Source: Polytrichum commune (taxonomy: Eukaryota; Streptophyta; Polytrichopsida; Polytrichales; Polytrichaceae). Taken from it: DNA of 60,000 bases. Every line of letters begins with the position of its first letter. The stretch's first letter is position 1. The stretch covers positions 24,603,501-24,663,500 of the forward strand of contig OX485805.1 in the NCBI GenBank assembly GCA_950295325.1. The letters are read 5' to 3'. The notes under the pieces are model-generated. The model did no database searches, was not told where the DNA came from, and saw nothing but the letters and a program-made list of their open reading frames with translations. The position numbers and the translations under genes are program-made. Shown here piece after piece: positions 12,191 to 23,829 of this stretch.

Positions 12191-15100
12191 TTTATATTTC
12201 AAGACCGGCAAAGTCCTTGGGATTGTCTCACGTGTTGGCCTAGTCACCACAACCTCCCTTCAAACCTAAGCTAATGTACCTTTAACCCTTAAGGATGCAA
12301 GAGCCTCATTAAGCCTTGCATGTGGCGTATTCAATACATTTCTTGTTGATGGGTTATGTATTGGTTAAAACTCATAAATGAAATATGGGTGCTTATGAGT
12401 TCATCCCAATTTTGTTATTGCGGGAAGAGAGTGGAATTTTCGGCTATTAAAGGACAATCCTATTGTCGGCAACAAAAGTTCCATGACATGAAGTGGATCT
12501 TTCAAGAGCATAAATTTATTTGATCAAATCTTTGGGTACAAAAATTTGAGTGATGCCAAATCATAGTGTAATTGAGTTAATCCAATTCAAATAATGAAGG
12601 CACTAATATTTTTCCTAACAATATTGAATCTCGGTTGTGTTGTGTGAAGAGACCATCGCATGTAATCTGTAGATGAGTGTGATAGCCAAGATTATTATGG
12701 ATTACAAACTGATTGGAGTGAAGGAAAGAAATTGCCATGTGAGGTTTGAGTAGACTAATTGTCTTGAGAAAGTGTATGGCCTTGTTGAGGTGGCACATAA
12801 TTAACTCTTTCAAACAAAAGTCTTGAATTTTGGGAAAGGGCAAGGGAGTGCATTCATTGACCTTCCATAGATAAGTAACACCGTTGTTCGAGGAGGAAAA
12901 TAATAGAGCCTCGGGAAGCAACAATTTAGTCATTCCAGAGTCAAATGTTACGCCATAGCCTCATTGAATTGAGATGCAAAGCCCTGCACTGCAGGATACT
13001 GTCATATGAAAACGGAGTTGTATGAGATTACATCATTGAGATAAATTTGATGTTGAGTCATATGAAAAGAACTTCAAACTTAATAGGAGGAGCAACGAGA
13101 CACCTAAGAAGGTCCATAAGCAAATCCAATTGAGGAGGCACCAACGGTGAAATCGGGATGAACTCATAAGCAATGGAAGCCAGGTTCAGAGCTCCTATAA
13201 AGGGAGAGTCGGGAGGGGCCATTAACAAATAACATGTACCGTGCACTTGACTAATACATGACCTATATGGACCATGGTCTCTTGATTTACCTATGGCCAC
13301 CTACACCTAGACTCAGGTGAGTTGAAAGCCTAGACTTAGGCACTTACACTTAGGGCTATGGCTAGCTAAATTGGCCATTGTCTTTTGCATATTCTTTGAA
13401 TTAAGATATTGCAACCATTACTCTTGTTGTAAATTATGAGGCATATTACTACAAACCATTAACTAGAGAAAATAATATGAATTCCAAAAAATCGACCTAA
13501 ACAACATATTCATGACGAAAGAGACATAAGTTATTTGTGTGTGAATTATCAATAAGCATCAAGGGAATAAAAATTTGCCTAAAATATATTTAAGCCAAAT
13601 TAAAGGAATAATATACCATGCCATAGGCATGTATGATAAATTGTTATGGCCTATGGTTTCGGAGACTTACAGGAGGAAGTCCTTCAGTCAGTCTAGATAA
13701 GGACAATGGTCCTACCGCTTCACTAAAATTCATATAAGTAAATGAATGTCGTAACCAGTAGGGTTTTCTCCACTAAATTTCTTGATTCATTAAATTATCA
13801 ATCAATTAAGGAGAGACAATTGCTCAAATTGAGGCGCTATTGGCCTAGGTAAAATGTGGTTACTGGATACTTGAAAAGACTATTGATGAGTTGTGACTCC
13901 CTGCATTGAAAAAAAACCCACGGTATAGCGAGTCATGACTACTAAATTATGGTTGGTTATAAGGGAGAGACTGCGCAAATGCATGTATTGCACTAAGTGA
14001 CCTTAATAATCCCCTAATTAATCTTTTAATTCCATAAAATCCATGTCAAACAAGGTCTTACTCTGGATTAGCACCTTAAATTCAACTTAAAGTCATTATG
14101 ACTTATCAATTAACCTAATTGTGACATCTAGAGTTTAATCTAACACTTATTCAATCTTCCCTCTGTGGTTTTGTTAATCAAAACTCAAAACTCAAAACTT
14201 AAAACTCAAACCAAAAAACCTATCTACACACCCGAAGTCTCTCATGAAATGTCAATGAATCATGGTAGCATTTGGATTATCAAGAGGGCTATATGAGAGG
14301 CTCTCATGCCAAATGGTATTTATCGGATCTATCTATTCAAAGGGGCTCCATGCCACTCTGGACCATGGGGACAATCATCAAGTATTATAGGGATGAGAAC
14401 ATTGGGCATGACATGTTTGTCTTGAACATTGGCAAGCTTGATACCAAACGCCACTTTGAAGAGAAGTTTGTGAGGCTCACAAAAGGTCCATCCATGTTGG
14501 CAGTAGGTAGTGGGAAAAAAACACTCTTTGGCTTTGCATTCAAGCAACAACATTGGCTATTATGGTGATAATATGCAAAGGATTTAGGAGGGGGGGGGAA
14601 CATAAATTGAGGGAGACAAAGTATTGTTGGGTGAGTTGGCCCCCAAATAGAAACATCCAGAATGTAATAAGGGAGTGGCTGGAGCAATGGACTTTAAGCA
14701 ACTTATTGTAAATTATGTAGTTCCAAATGACAAGGTTGGCATAGATGGCACGTTGAAGATATAGCCTAGGTTGATATTTCCCAAGGTACATTCCAACCTT
14801 TATGTAATTTGCATGGCAAAGGGGCTAGGTAGGGCAGTAGCCATGATAGTGAAATCTTGAAGCCAATTTTTTTTCTTACCTAGTGATTTCTCTGGGGAAG
14901 ATTATTGCCTTTAGAAATAAAGATAATTTTGTGAATCATCCGATACTAAAAGTTTGATAATAATTCAATGTCGATTAGGTCAAGTGGGTGGGATAGTATA
15001 GGTGCAAAGGAAGGTAAAATAAATTCAGGGGGAGTAACTCTTTAAAGTCGTTTAAAATAGTGCATCAAAGCCGCAAAGGCCTAAGACGCTTGTACAAAGT

Positions 15101-17294
15101 GATCACTTGCCCCGTGGCCCATTGGATCCTCATAGTCAGAAGCTCTTGAAATTTGTTGACCGAGGCTAACAATACCAACCCACCCACATGATTGTTCCAA
15201 GATAGTGTATTGGAGGTCAAAGGGAGCATGATGACGAAGGTGCACAACCACTGCTAATTAGGAGTTGTCTCATGGCTAGCCAAGAAGTTGGTTACCCTTT
15301 TGTCCATCACCAAGGATGCATAGCAACTACATGTGAAGGTTTTATGATATACAAAGAGCCTTCAAGGACAGCTCATGGTCCCCTCGTCACCCATACACTT
15401 AGCCTACCAATAATACATGAGAGGAGTAGATGTCATGGACTAAATCCATGGCAACTACTCCTCCCAACTCCAGTCGCATAAGTGATGGCATAAGCTACTC
15501 TTATCTATGGTTAAGCATAGCCTTGTAGACTCATATGTAGTGTATTAATAAGAGAAGAGGACCTTGGTCTACCATTTCCGTGCCATACGAAATTTAACAT
15601 ATGTGCATGTTGATCCTTGGTTGCACCATGGCACGTGGCAAGAAATGGTTGTTATTTCATAGTTGAACCAAAGCTTCGGAGCCCCAAAACCATGCATACA
15701 ATGTGTAAGACCCATCTATAATGTAAGGGTAGAATCCATTGGTAGAGGCCGATGTGGTAAAACCAAGGTTGTGTAAATTTGTGGGTGTGCCCAAAAGATT
15801 GTGATAGGGAGTATCATGAGTACTTAGTTGACCAAGAATTATCCTGAAGCATGTGGGATTGTGGAGTGAATCAATGGAAATGACAAAAAAATGGAGGTGG
15901 TGCTCCCCTATGCGAGCTATGTGACATTGAGTTGTTCTCAATCGCAAGTGCTAAGATACAAGTTGAAGGAGAGATGATAGAACTAGGGGGTTGAAAGAGC
16001 ATACAAGTAAGACATGGAACCTATGTAGGGATGTAGCATGAACTAGGAGGAGTAGAAGATAATTTGACGATTTTGTGGGGTTATATTGCTCTGCAAATTT
16101 AGATAGGGCATATAGCACAATTTTGTAGGAGAGGATAACTTCTAAATGATAACGTGATGGTATATTGGTTGGATAAGTTTTTCATGGTGTAGCCCTACAT
16201 GCATTATCTCATGTGAATATAGACTACCATAGTCCTTGAATGTGTTTTACAATGACTTTGTTGTTGCTCGAAAACATGGGTGGGGGATTTGGCATGTTGT
16301 TGGAATAGGCTAGGAGAAATCCATGTGTGCGGGTGTATGTTGGGGATGAGTAAGGTGGAAACAACTAGAGACATGGCTTGTCTTTCCGCTAAAGTTTCCA
16401 ATAGTCATATTGCAACCACCAACACTCTCCAATGCATAAGGGCATTGCTTAACAGAATCCCCAATCATGTGAGTGACGTCAACAACCAATTGGGTTGATA
16501 AAAGCATGACCTAGACACCAAGCATGTAGTTCACACAATTGTACCCAACATGTCAATTTTGGGATAAATATGTATATGAAAATTTCCTAAAGAGGCCCAA
16601 AGACTACTGCAAATTGTAGACCAATGGTAGACATGTAATTAAAACTATATTATTCTAATGGGACCCTCTCAATAATTGAAGTTGATGTGAGAATACAAAT
16701 TTTTAGTAAAGTTTTTGGATTCATTTGACAAAGTCTTCAATGCACCTTGGCTAACAATTTCAACCTGATCCAACTTACATCTATACTAAAATACATACAT
16801 CTAAAATGTGTTGTTGTACAAAGCGTTTAAATGTTAGAAAACATGCCCAAGGTGTTAAAGGTTAGGGATTCGTGATGTTAATGTAAATTCATCCATTTCA
16901 AAGGTGAAAATGTAACAAACTATCTATAACATGTAAATGCCTACTTTAAGATCATCAAACTCCAAGAATAACATCAAAACATCAAATTAGTCTTATGAAT
17001 TTCAAATGGAATGGAACGGCCCTAAACCATGTAGGGGACTCAATTTTAATAGGCACCTTCATCCATGATAGATGGGTTTACATAGATAGCCGGGGTTAAC
17101 TCCTTATTACTCTTGATTAAATACACATACAGACATTGCAAGTGACTGAAATATCTTGCATGTGGAAGCATCAATTATGTTGACCTTGTGAATTGCAATT
17201 TGGTTCAGGCATACCGGTACTCTGGCAATGATTTTTTATTAACTATTCAGGAATTCTAATAACATCTTTTGTAAATTTGGAGGCCCCATATTGA
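12191..17294. other. Intergenic, no supportable gene
   Basis: About 5.1 kb without a recognisable coding region. Open frames up to about 118 codons (12577-12933 minus; 14272-14568 plus) resemble no family I know and lack splice partners. 14272-14830 has slightly protein-like text in several frames and could be a relic of a transposon, but I cannot name one. Confidence 0.5.
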
Positions 17295-17430
17295 GGGAGA
17301 GAGGGAATTATGGCATATAAGCGTATCTCTCATCCATCCAACATAAAAACGTGGTCGCATATAATGTTGTTGTTGATATTCCATCTTAAACGATTTGGAC
17401 TAGATTACACTAATTATCCCAACCGGTGAG
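17295..17430 (+). repeat. MITE family B, truncated copy
   Basis: Carries the family B left terminus GAGAGGGAATTATGGCATAT and then CTCTCATCCATCCAACATAA, as at 18870 and 23850, followed by the block GATTTGGACTAGATTACACT. No right terminus is recognisable. Confidence 0.55.
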
Positions 17431-17770
17431 GGAGGGCTAATAGTGTTTGTGGGAGATCAGTGAAGGTGAAGCGCTATTCACCCATGCACTATTCATTGAA
17501 AATACTACTCATAGTGGGATTATTCATCCTAGCACTATTCACTTTTGCATATGATTTTTGTATCACCCTACAACACCTTAGAGCACACATTAATTTTCTT
17601 GAGATGCATGGTACATACAGCATGTCTTTGTGAATTTGATATCGCTTAGTAGAAAAGACAACACTCATTAATATTGAAACTTGGCAAAGTGGTGCTTGTT
17701 TCAAGGATTAGTACCACACACACTAACTGGAATAATCAATGTATTTTGAATGGATCGGGGTTTGTGGCAT

Positions 17771-18440
17771 CTATGTAAACTCATCCACCGTAGAAGAAAG
17801 GGTTCTGGTAAAATCAAGTCCCCTACATGTTGAGGGTCAAACCAATTCCATTATATCCCATTAGACTAATTCGAGGTCTCTCGTTTTTGGAGTCATGTAA
17901 TCTAATAATAGTCATATCCAAGTTGTAGAATAGTGTTGTGCGGTTTCGCCTTCCTAATGGATGAGTTTATGTAGACAACATAAATCCTTGCTAGCTAGAG
18001 TTACATGGTGACTATGTAAACTCGTCCATTGTGAGTGAAGGGGACTTCGGTAAGAACAATCTCTCTATAGGCTGACCTCGGGCCATTTTATTTCCACCTT
18101 TGTCATGATTCCACTATTGCAAGGTCTCTGATGCCAATTTTGGAATGAAAACGTATAAATTATAAGTTTTTTCACATTATGAAATAGTTCAATGCGTTTT
18201 TCACCTTGCCAATGGATGAGTTTACTTAAAAGACCTTGAAGCTCAAGTTCAAGCTCAATCTTCATAAAACTTAGATAAACTCATCCATTGTGGATGAAAG
18301 GGCTCTAGGAGAAAGAAGCCCCCTAAACGTTAATGGCCAACTCATATTAACTCAACCCCACTAATCTGAGGTCTATGATATTAATTTTGAAGTCTCTGAT
18401 TTCACATGTCAATCGAACATCATTTAACATAAATGACTCA
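17771..18440 (+). repeat. Head-to-tail cluster of MITE family C (two full copies, one partial)
   Basis: Copy 1 (17771-17974) opens with CTATGTAAACTCATCCAC and closes with AATGGATGAGTTTATGTAG. Copy 2 (18012-18230) opens with CTATGTAAACTCGTCCATTG and closes with CAATGGATGAGTTTACTTAA. Copy 3 starts at 18271 with TTAGATAAACTCATCCATTG and lacks a clear right end. All share an AAGGG start and an AGGTCTCT-type centre. Each full copy is 200-220 bp with about 18-bp inverted ends. Confidence 0.75.
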
Positions 18441-18445
18441 ACCCA

Positions 18446-18715
18446 GTACCGTAGTACCATAGCTGGTTCGTTCAAAAATAATTCTAAAAATAAAAAACGT
18501 AAAAATTATGAAATTATGAAGACAGAAAAACGAAAATAAAATAAATTAATTTTTGCAATCTTTTGGTGTTTCTAAGCCATTTAAGGTCATTTTTACTGAT
18601 TTTTTTGCTAAAAATGAAAATTGAGAAATTCAGTTTTTTGAGAGGCGAACCTTATTTTTTCAAAATAAATAAATATTCGTTCGCCAGGGGACGAACCAGC
18701 TATTGTGTTACGGTA
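18446..18715. mobile_element. Foldback/MITE with TAGCTGGTTCG ends
   Basis: About 270 bp. The left end TACCATAGCTGGTTCGTTC pairs with the right end GACGAACCAGCTATTG, and pairing continues outward to TACCG / CGGTA. The interior is very AT-rich and non-coding. No other copy seen in the window. Confidence 0.65.
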
Positions 18716-18859
18716 GTTACCCACAGTCTACCAAGTAATAAATTATAGCGTGGCATGACTATGAATATGTAGTAAATGGCACTAAATACTTTAAAAAAAA
18801 ATGTATTCATGAACGACCCTTCAAAGGTCGTATAGAGTTCGCTAATATGTGTGATTAGG

Positions 18860-19115
18860 TTCCCTTTGCGAAGGAGAGAGGGAATTATCCTAAACAAGCA
18901 TACCTCTCATCTATCCAACATAAAAACTTGACCCCCTATAGTTTTCTTCTTAATTCATCTCAGATGACCTTAGTGCACTAATGTGGGGTCTCTAATCTCA
19001 ATTATGGTGTCAAATCAGCTAGGAAAAAGTAACCTCCGGGCAACTTTTTTTTTGTTGGATGAATGAGAGGTAAGCTCGTACATGATAATTACTTCTCTTC
19101 CTTTGTGAATAGGTT
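18860..19115 (+). mobile_element. MITE family B, copy 2
   Basis: The left terminus GAGAGGGAATTATCC plus CAAGCATACCTCTCATC is answered by GGATGAATGAGAGGTAAGCT and ATAATTAC on the right. The centre, AACTTGACCCCCTATAG then a CATCTCAGATGACC block, matches the copy at 23.8-24.1 kb. Confidence 0.7.
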
Positions 19116-19310
19116 GCCTCTTTACTCATGAAAATAAACTTGCGTCGAAATAATCACAAATCTTCAACTTATATTCATTTGCATAGCAACCACAACGAAA
19201 GTAATTGCCGTATTTCAATATCGTGGTAGTAAATATTCATAATAGTGTGGAACAATGATAAGTCTTCTGTGGGGCCAACCTCTAAGTGCCACTTCACACA
19301 CGAGTCAAGG

Positions 19311-19655
19311 CTCGGGGGGGGGGGGGGGGTAGTCGGTTGGAGTAGCAATATACGTGCGAACAAATGATAGGGTATTTTAAAAACATGGGAGCAAAAATTT
19401 ATAATTGGGCTTAAGAGTAATATAGGGTATCAAAAATGGCACTAGACATCTTTAAAGTACTATAGGGTATGGAATAATAGGTAATTTGGAATTATAAGTA
19501 ATGCAAGCCATTTTTCTATTAACCCAAAGTAGAAATTTACATAATGATAGCATGTGAAAAAAAGAAGAGAATTGAAAGTAATACCCCCCTATAAAATAGT
19601 GGTTGTTCGCACCTATATCCTTAACTTTTTAACACACTGCCCCCCCCCCCCCGAG
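19311..19655. mobile_element. MITE with poly-G/poly-C terminal inverted repeats, inserted in a family E element
   Basis: 345 bp, starting CTC then 16 G (19314-19329) and ending with 13 C (19640-19652) then GAG. Inverted repeats continue inward: ATATACGTGCGAACAA on the left matches the complement of TTGTTCGCACCTATAT on the right. AGTCAAGG at 19303-19310 and 19656-19663 is an 8-bp target duplication (9 bp if the preceding G is counted). No coding capacity. The duplication length fits hAT or Mutator-like elements; the superfamily is unresolved. Confidence 0.8.
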
Positions 19656-19879
19656 AGTCAAGGGCTGTGACCATGTATTTGTGAGGACCCTCAATCCTCA
19701 TCCAAAGGTTATACTATGAGCTGCCATGAATTTGCAACTATTTAACTAACATGGTATGACATGTAGGAATCCATGTAGACTTTTTATCCATGATATTGTC
19801 TTGGGGCCCTTATGTCGCCACCTTCTAGTGTGAAGTGAACTTGGACGGTATCAGCCTTTTCGACCAACGAGAGACCTTA

Positions 19880-20379
19880 GGGCCACTTCACACACAAGCC
19901 AAGAGCCATGACCATGAATTTGTGGGAGCCCAAAAGAAAGTGCCCAAGGGATGTCCCGACACACCTCCAAAATCATGTAGTATGGTCACAGACCCTCAAG
20001 TGCAATGTGAAGTCATATGTGACCGGGTCATCAACCAAATGCTATTTCAATGAATGTCTATTCACGAGAGTCCTCACACATGATAAAATAGAAGAAATCA
20101 ACGGTTGTGAGCGTTCGGAGTGCCATGGTCTCCCGGTTTTGTGTTAGGCCTACCTCCAAGAGGTGGTCTTTGAAAACAATCCAAGTGACCATTGAAACAT
20201 GATCCGTTCGATGCCACGTAGGAATCCATGCAGACTTTACATCCATCTTGCATTCACGTACTCCATTGGTCCCTCAAGTGTAGTGGGAAGCGAACTTGGA
20301 CCAGCTCCGCCTTTTCCACCAATGAGAGTGCTTGAAGTGTGATGGTCACGGGCTCTCAGTCTCGTGTGTGAAGTGGCCC
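19880..20379 (+). mobile_element. PIF/Harbinger-like MITE family E, second nested copy
   Basis: The 500-bp element has GGGCCACTTCACACACAAG on the left and CTCGTGTGTGAAGTGGCCC on the right, flanked by TTA at 19877-19879 and 20380-20382. It sits inside the older family E copy, whose sequence resumes exactly after the right TTA. It is longer than the 342-bp copy at 22.8 kb, with extra central sequence. Confidence 0.85.
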
Positions 20380-20433
20380 TTAGGATGATGAGGTGGTCCC
20401 GAGCCTTCAATCTCGTGTGCAAAGTTGCCCTAA

Positions 20434-21014
20434 TTGCACATGTTGGTGTACATACAGTAGATTCTGGAATTGGCAAGGTGCACCTCCCTAATGCCCCCTC
20501 CCCACCTGACTTTAGCTAAGCCTAAAAGGTGGTTCTAAAAACACGGCCTTCACACCATCGACATTATCTAGTGTTGAGCCTAGTTGGCAAATGATGTGGC
20601 ATGGTTTAAAAGTGGAGGTTTTAAGCCTCAAGCACCGACCCTCCCATCGGTACCTAGACATAAGGCAAGAATATAGGACCTTTAAAAGTGTCGCCTCCCA
20701 CCCTTGTGATTGGTTGCTTTCAGTCTTAGCTATGAGGGCACGAGGAGCTCCATTAACAAAAAACCGATGGTAAGATAAACGAGTAGTAAGGCATTTGGGG
20801 ATGGGACAAAAACCATCCAACATTCATTACTTGGTAGATAAAACAAATGAGCACGTGTGAAAGCTACTTAACTAAAACCTACTCGAAAATCTCCGGAGCA
20901 AGTCCGTGTAGGTGCATTGGGATAGCCGGATGCCTCCGCTATAACCGAGGGAGCTTTCCCCGGGTTTCAGGAAAAAACTTTGGTTATTTGGTAAAGTCAG
21001 GTGGGAAGGGGGCA
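20434..21014. other. Intergenic, no gene recognised
   Basis: A short stretch between MITEs. The open frame at 20512-20823 (minus) resembles no known protein. 20880-21014 is more GC-rich and ends in GGAAGGGGGCA, repeated right after the next element. Confidence 0.5.
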
Positions 21015-21236
21015 ATGATCGGGGAGAACCGGCGGTTAGTTATAAATGCACCGGTTGAGTTTGAAAAATAACCGGGTGAAGTTCAAAACTGGAGGAAAAT
21101 TACCGATCACTTTAGAGGAATCTATAGAATACACCCCAATTTAATAAAGGAAAGATGTCATCAACATGTAACCGGTTGGACTTGCCAACACTAGGATCTC
21201 AACCGTTTAGTATGCCCAAAAACCTCCCCAATCACT
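21015..21236 (+). mobile_element. MITE family A, copy 1
   Basis: Ends ATGATCGGGGAGAACC and CCTCCCCAATCACT are inverted repeats with one mismatch in the core. The 11-bp direct repeat GGAAGGGGGCA (21004-21014 and 21237-21247) abuts both ends and looks like a target duplication, a length compatible with Mutator-like elements. Same family as 21554-21769 and 57740-57966. Confidence 0.75.
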
Positions 21237-21553
21237 GGAAGGGGGCATCATCATGTACATACATAGTGGGGAAACAAGAAAGGCAGGCTAAAGTAGTACA
21301 GTAGGCTGAGTAGAGCCTAGACAGGTGGGGAGGTGGGGAGGAGCATCATCGGTAACAAGGATAGCTTCCTCCACCTCCAGCTACTCTCCCTCTCCAGCCG
21401 CCGTGTGGCAGCCACACAGAGCCCACCTCAAGGATCCCTCCTTGTGTCGGTTGCTTGCCCACCAGCAACACCAAGTTTTTATACCCACCCAATATTCCTC
21501 TGAAATGTTAAAAGATCTATGTTCTATTTCTGAGAAGCAAGTTCCTGGACCAC

Positions 21554-21769
21554 TGATCGGGGAGAACCGGCAGATGAACTGGTTGAGTTTGAGAAATAAC
21601 CGGTTGAAGTTCGAGACTGCAGGAAAATTACCGATCATTTTAGAGGAATCTATGGAATGTACCCTAATTTAATAAAGGAAAACCAGAGGATGTCATCAAC
21701 ATGTAACTGGTTGGACTTGCAAACACTAGGATCTCAACCGATTAGTATGTCCAAAAATCTCCCCGATCA
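21554..21769 (+). mobile_element. MITE family A, copy 2
   Basis: 216 bp with a perfect 12-bp terminal inverted repeat TGATCGGGGAGA / TCTCCCCGATCA. The interior is nearly identical in order to copy 1 (ACCGGTTGAAGTT, GAGGAATCTAT, CATCAACATGTAAC, CTAGGATCTCAACCG). It lies 317 bp downstream of copy 1 in the same orientation. Confidence 0.8.
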
Positions 21770-21797
21770 CTGTGTTGGACTAAACATATGATATTCA

Positions 21798-22321
21798 GGG
21801 CCGCTTTACACCTAGATCGAGGCCGGGCCGATTCGTTGTATAAGAGGCTTGAAATCCTCACTTGTGGTTGGTCAAAAGGCTGAAATCGGCCCCAACCCCT
21901 TTACGCCTAGAGGCCGGGGCGATTTAGTGGTATGAATGTTTTTATCCCAAAATGCATGGTATGACACGGCCTGAGCTCATTGAATTGGGTGCACCCAAAA
22001 TGGAAGGCCAATTCTTGACCTTGGGACCAATGTCAAATTTCAATTATTTTTTAAAATAAAAAATAATCTTTTTTAGCAAACCATATCCATTGGATTATGT
22101 GGAAATATAAAGGGCTCTACACTAGATCCGTTGGATCATCCCAGGTTTATTGAATCGGCCTAGCTTCTTGGCCCTAAGGCCTTTACATACGGGGAAATTG
22201 GCCCCCATTATAATCTTATTATAATGTGTAGTTGAGGCCAGCCTCCAACCCAAAAAGGGTTGAAATTTCATGTAATCAGCCTCAAGGAGAATTGGCCTGG
22301 CCTCTAGGTGTAAAGCGGCCC
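21798..22321 (+). mobile_element. MITE family I, GGGCCGCTTTACACC ends, 3-bp TCA target duplication
   Basis: 524 bp. The left end GGGCCGCTTTACACCTAGA is matched by the right end TCTAGGTGTAAAGCGGCCC. TCA flanks both sides (21795-21797 and 22322-22324). The termini resemble family E (GGGCCACTTCACAC), pointing to one PIF/Harbinger-like superfamily. A near copy of the terminus also occurs inside (CCCCTTTACGCCTAGAGG near 21898). Confidence 0.8.
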
Positions 22322-22325
22322 TCAG

Positions 22326-22684
22326 TGTCACCAATTCTAATCCACTGGCTCGATGCTAATTGTAAAATGCGGTGTAGTGTCACCAACACTAAATGTTAAC
22401 CCAACATTGTTTGTCATCCCTTGTAAATTTCATGGGGGGTTATAGATTTACAGTGTCGCAATTACTATCACTTACCGAGTGATTTGTCATCCAAAATTCT
22501 ATTATCCATGACAGTATTTCATCACAAGTTGTTGACAAGAGAAGGTAGGGTTTTGGCCGATGGATGAACTCGTCCATCGTCCATGACAATATTTGTTCAC
22601 TTGTTCATAAAAAGCGTCATCCGGAAAGTTGCCATAGTGACATAAAATACCATATATGACACGAAATGTTGTATTTGGTGCAGT
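22326..22684 (-). mobile_element. MITE family D, copy 2 (inverted)
   Basis: The complement matches copy 1 at 10638-11013 throughout, for instance the stretch around GGTAGGGTTTTGGCC near 22550 and the CACTTACC... block near 22470. It begins within a few bases of the TCA that closes family I, so the two elements are effectively abutting. Confidence 0.7.
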
Positions 22685-22775
22685 AATTCATCACAATCAT
22701 CATCACATTCTTGTCGTAAAGTCAATTGTCATCAATGGAATGGAATTCCAGACTTCCAGCAGATGTTTACACTAA

Positions 22776-23117
22776 GGGCCACTTCACACATGACTCATGA
22801 GCCAAAAGCCACCACCATGTAATTGTGAGGGTCCTTCACTCCCATCCAAAGGCCACACCGGTTGTCTAAGGCCCTTGACTCCGATATGGGTCTATCAAGA
22901 GGTAGATCAAATGTAAATTTTGGTAGATCATGAAACGTTATTCATAATCTACCATGTAAGAATCCATGTAGATTTTTCATCCACGGTAATTTCTTTGGGC
23001 CCTTAGGCATTCACCTTCTAGTGTGAAGTGGACTTGGACGGTCTTGACCTTTTCAGCCAATGAGAGATCTTAGAATGCAATGGTCACATGCCATCGGTCT
23101 CATGTGTGAAGTGGCCC
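22776..23117 (+). mobile_element. PIF/Harbinger-like MITE family E, uninterrupted copy
   Basis: 342 bp, TAA at 22773-22775 and 23118-23120. Terminal inverted repeats GGGCCACTTCACACATGA / TCATGTGTGAAGTGGCCC are perfect over 18 bp. This copy serves as the reference for the nested cluster at 19.3-20.4 kb. Interior non-coding. Confidence 0.9.
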
Positions 23118-23120
23118 TAA

Positions 23121-23829
23121 TGCCATGCTTGCACTAGGACCAATCGTTGCTCCTTGGTAGCAATAGGAGTCCCTCTTGATAGGGAAAGTTCATCTATTTC
23201 CGAAAAAAATTGTTATCAATAAGGACTTTTCATCTACTCACAATAACCTCATTAGATGTAATGTAATGTAGTTTTGCATGTTCACTTCACTACATACAAG
23301 GCAAAAACTCTTATCAAGATGGAAACTCTCTTGTTTTTGCAAGCCAGTTGATGGTCCTAGTGTGGGCATGCTATAAGTTAGAAAGGTCGTTGGGGTTTGT
23401 GGTTAACCACACTAATCAACAACAACTACAATTTTTCCAATTCACATTTTTCATGTGCAAATCTTTGTGATTGTGGTCAATGGTGATGTCAAGGGTAGTT
23501 CCACTACAAAGGTGGTCATGGTTGTCATTAATTACCACAATCCACCGTAACTACATTTCTTTTCATTCACACTTGTCTTGTGCAAATCCTTGTGGTTGTG
23601 GTTGATGGTGGCATCATAATCTATCATTGGGTTAGGTCTTGGGCTCAAGAGGAATTCAGAGTGATTATCATCCTTGTTGGCTTTGGATTGTATTGTTAAA
23701 GTGATTGTCTCCTCAACTTTCTCCCTAGACCATAGCTTTGAAGCTCTCTAGTGGTGCCACATGCTCATGAACAACCACCCCAAGGGTGGTTAACTCCGCC
23801 GAGTAGTGGTATTGACAAGGTAAAAGGTA
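23121..23829. other. Intergenic, no gene recognised
   Basis: AT-rich with two similar short blocks (near 23410-23490 and 23525-23610, each with a CACATTTTTCATGTGCAAAT or CACTTGTCTTGTGCAAATCC type motif followed by a TGTGGT... GATGGTG run), suggesting a decayed local duplication of about 120 bp. Confidence 0.4.

Larger units (their letters stand above)
19286..20430 (+). mobile_element. PIF/Harbinger-like MITE family E, copy split by two later insertions
   Basis: TAA at 19283-19285 precedes GTGCCACTTCACACACGAG; the right end AAAGTTGCCC at 20421-20430 is followed by TAA at 20431-20433. The element is interrupted at 19311-19655 by the poly-G MITE and at 19880-20379 by a second family E copy. With both removed, the segments (19286-19310, 19656-19879, 20383-20430) align in order with the uninterrupted copy at 22776-23117, including TTCTAGTGTGAAGTG and ACTTGGACGGT. 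Confidence 0.8.

Noticed and set aside
14272-14568. 98-codon open frame considered as a transposon protein fragment.
   Set aside because: No motif or family recognised, frames on both strands are similarly open, and there is no supporting neighbour.
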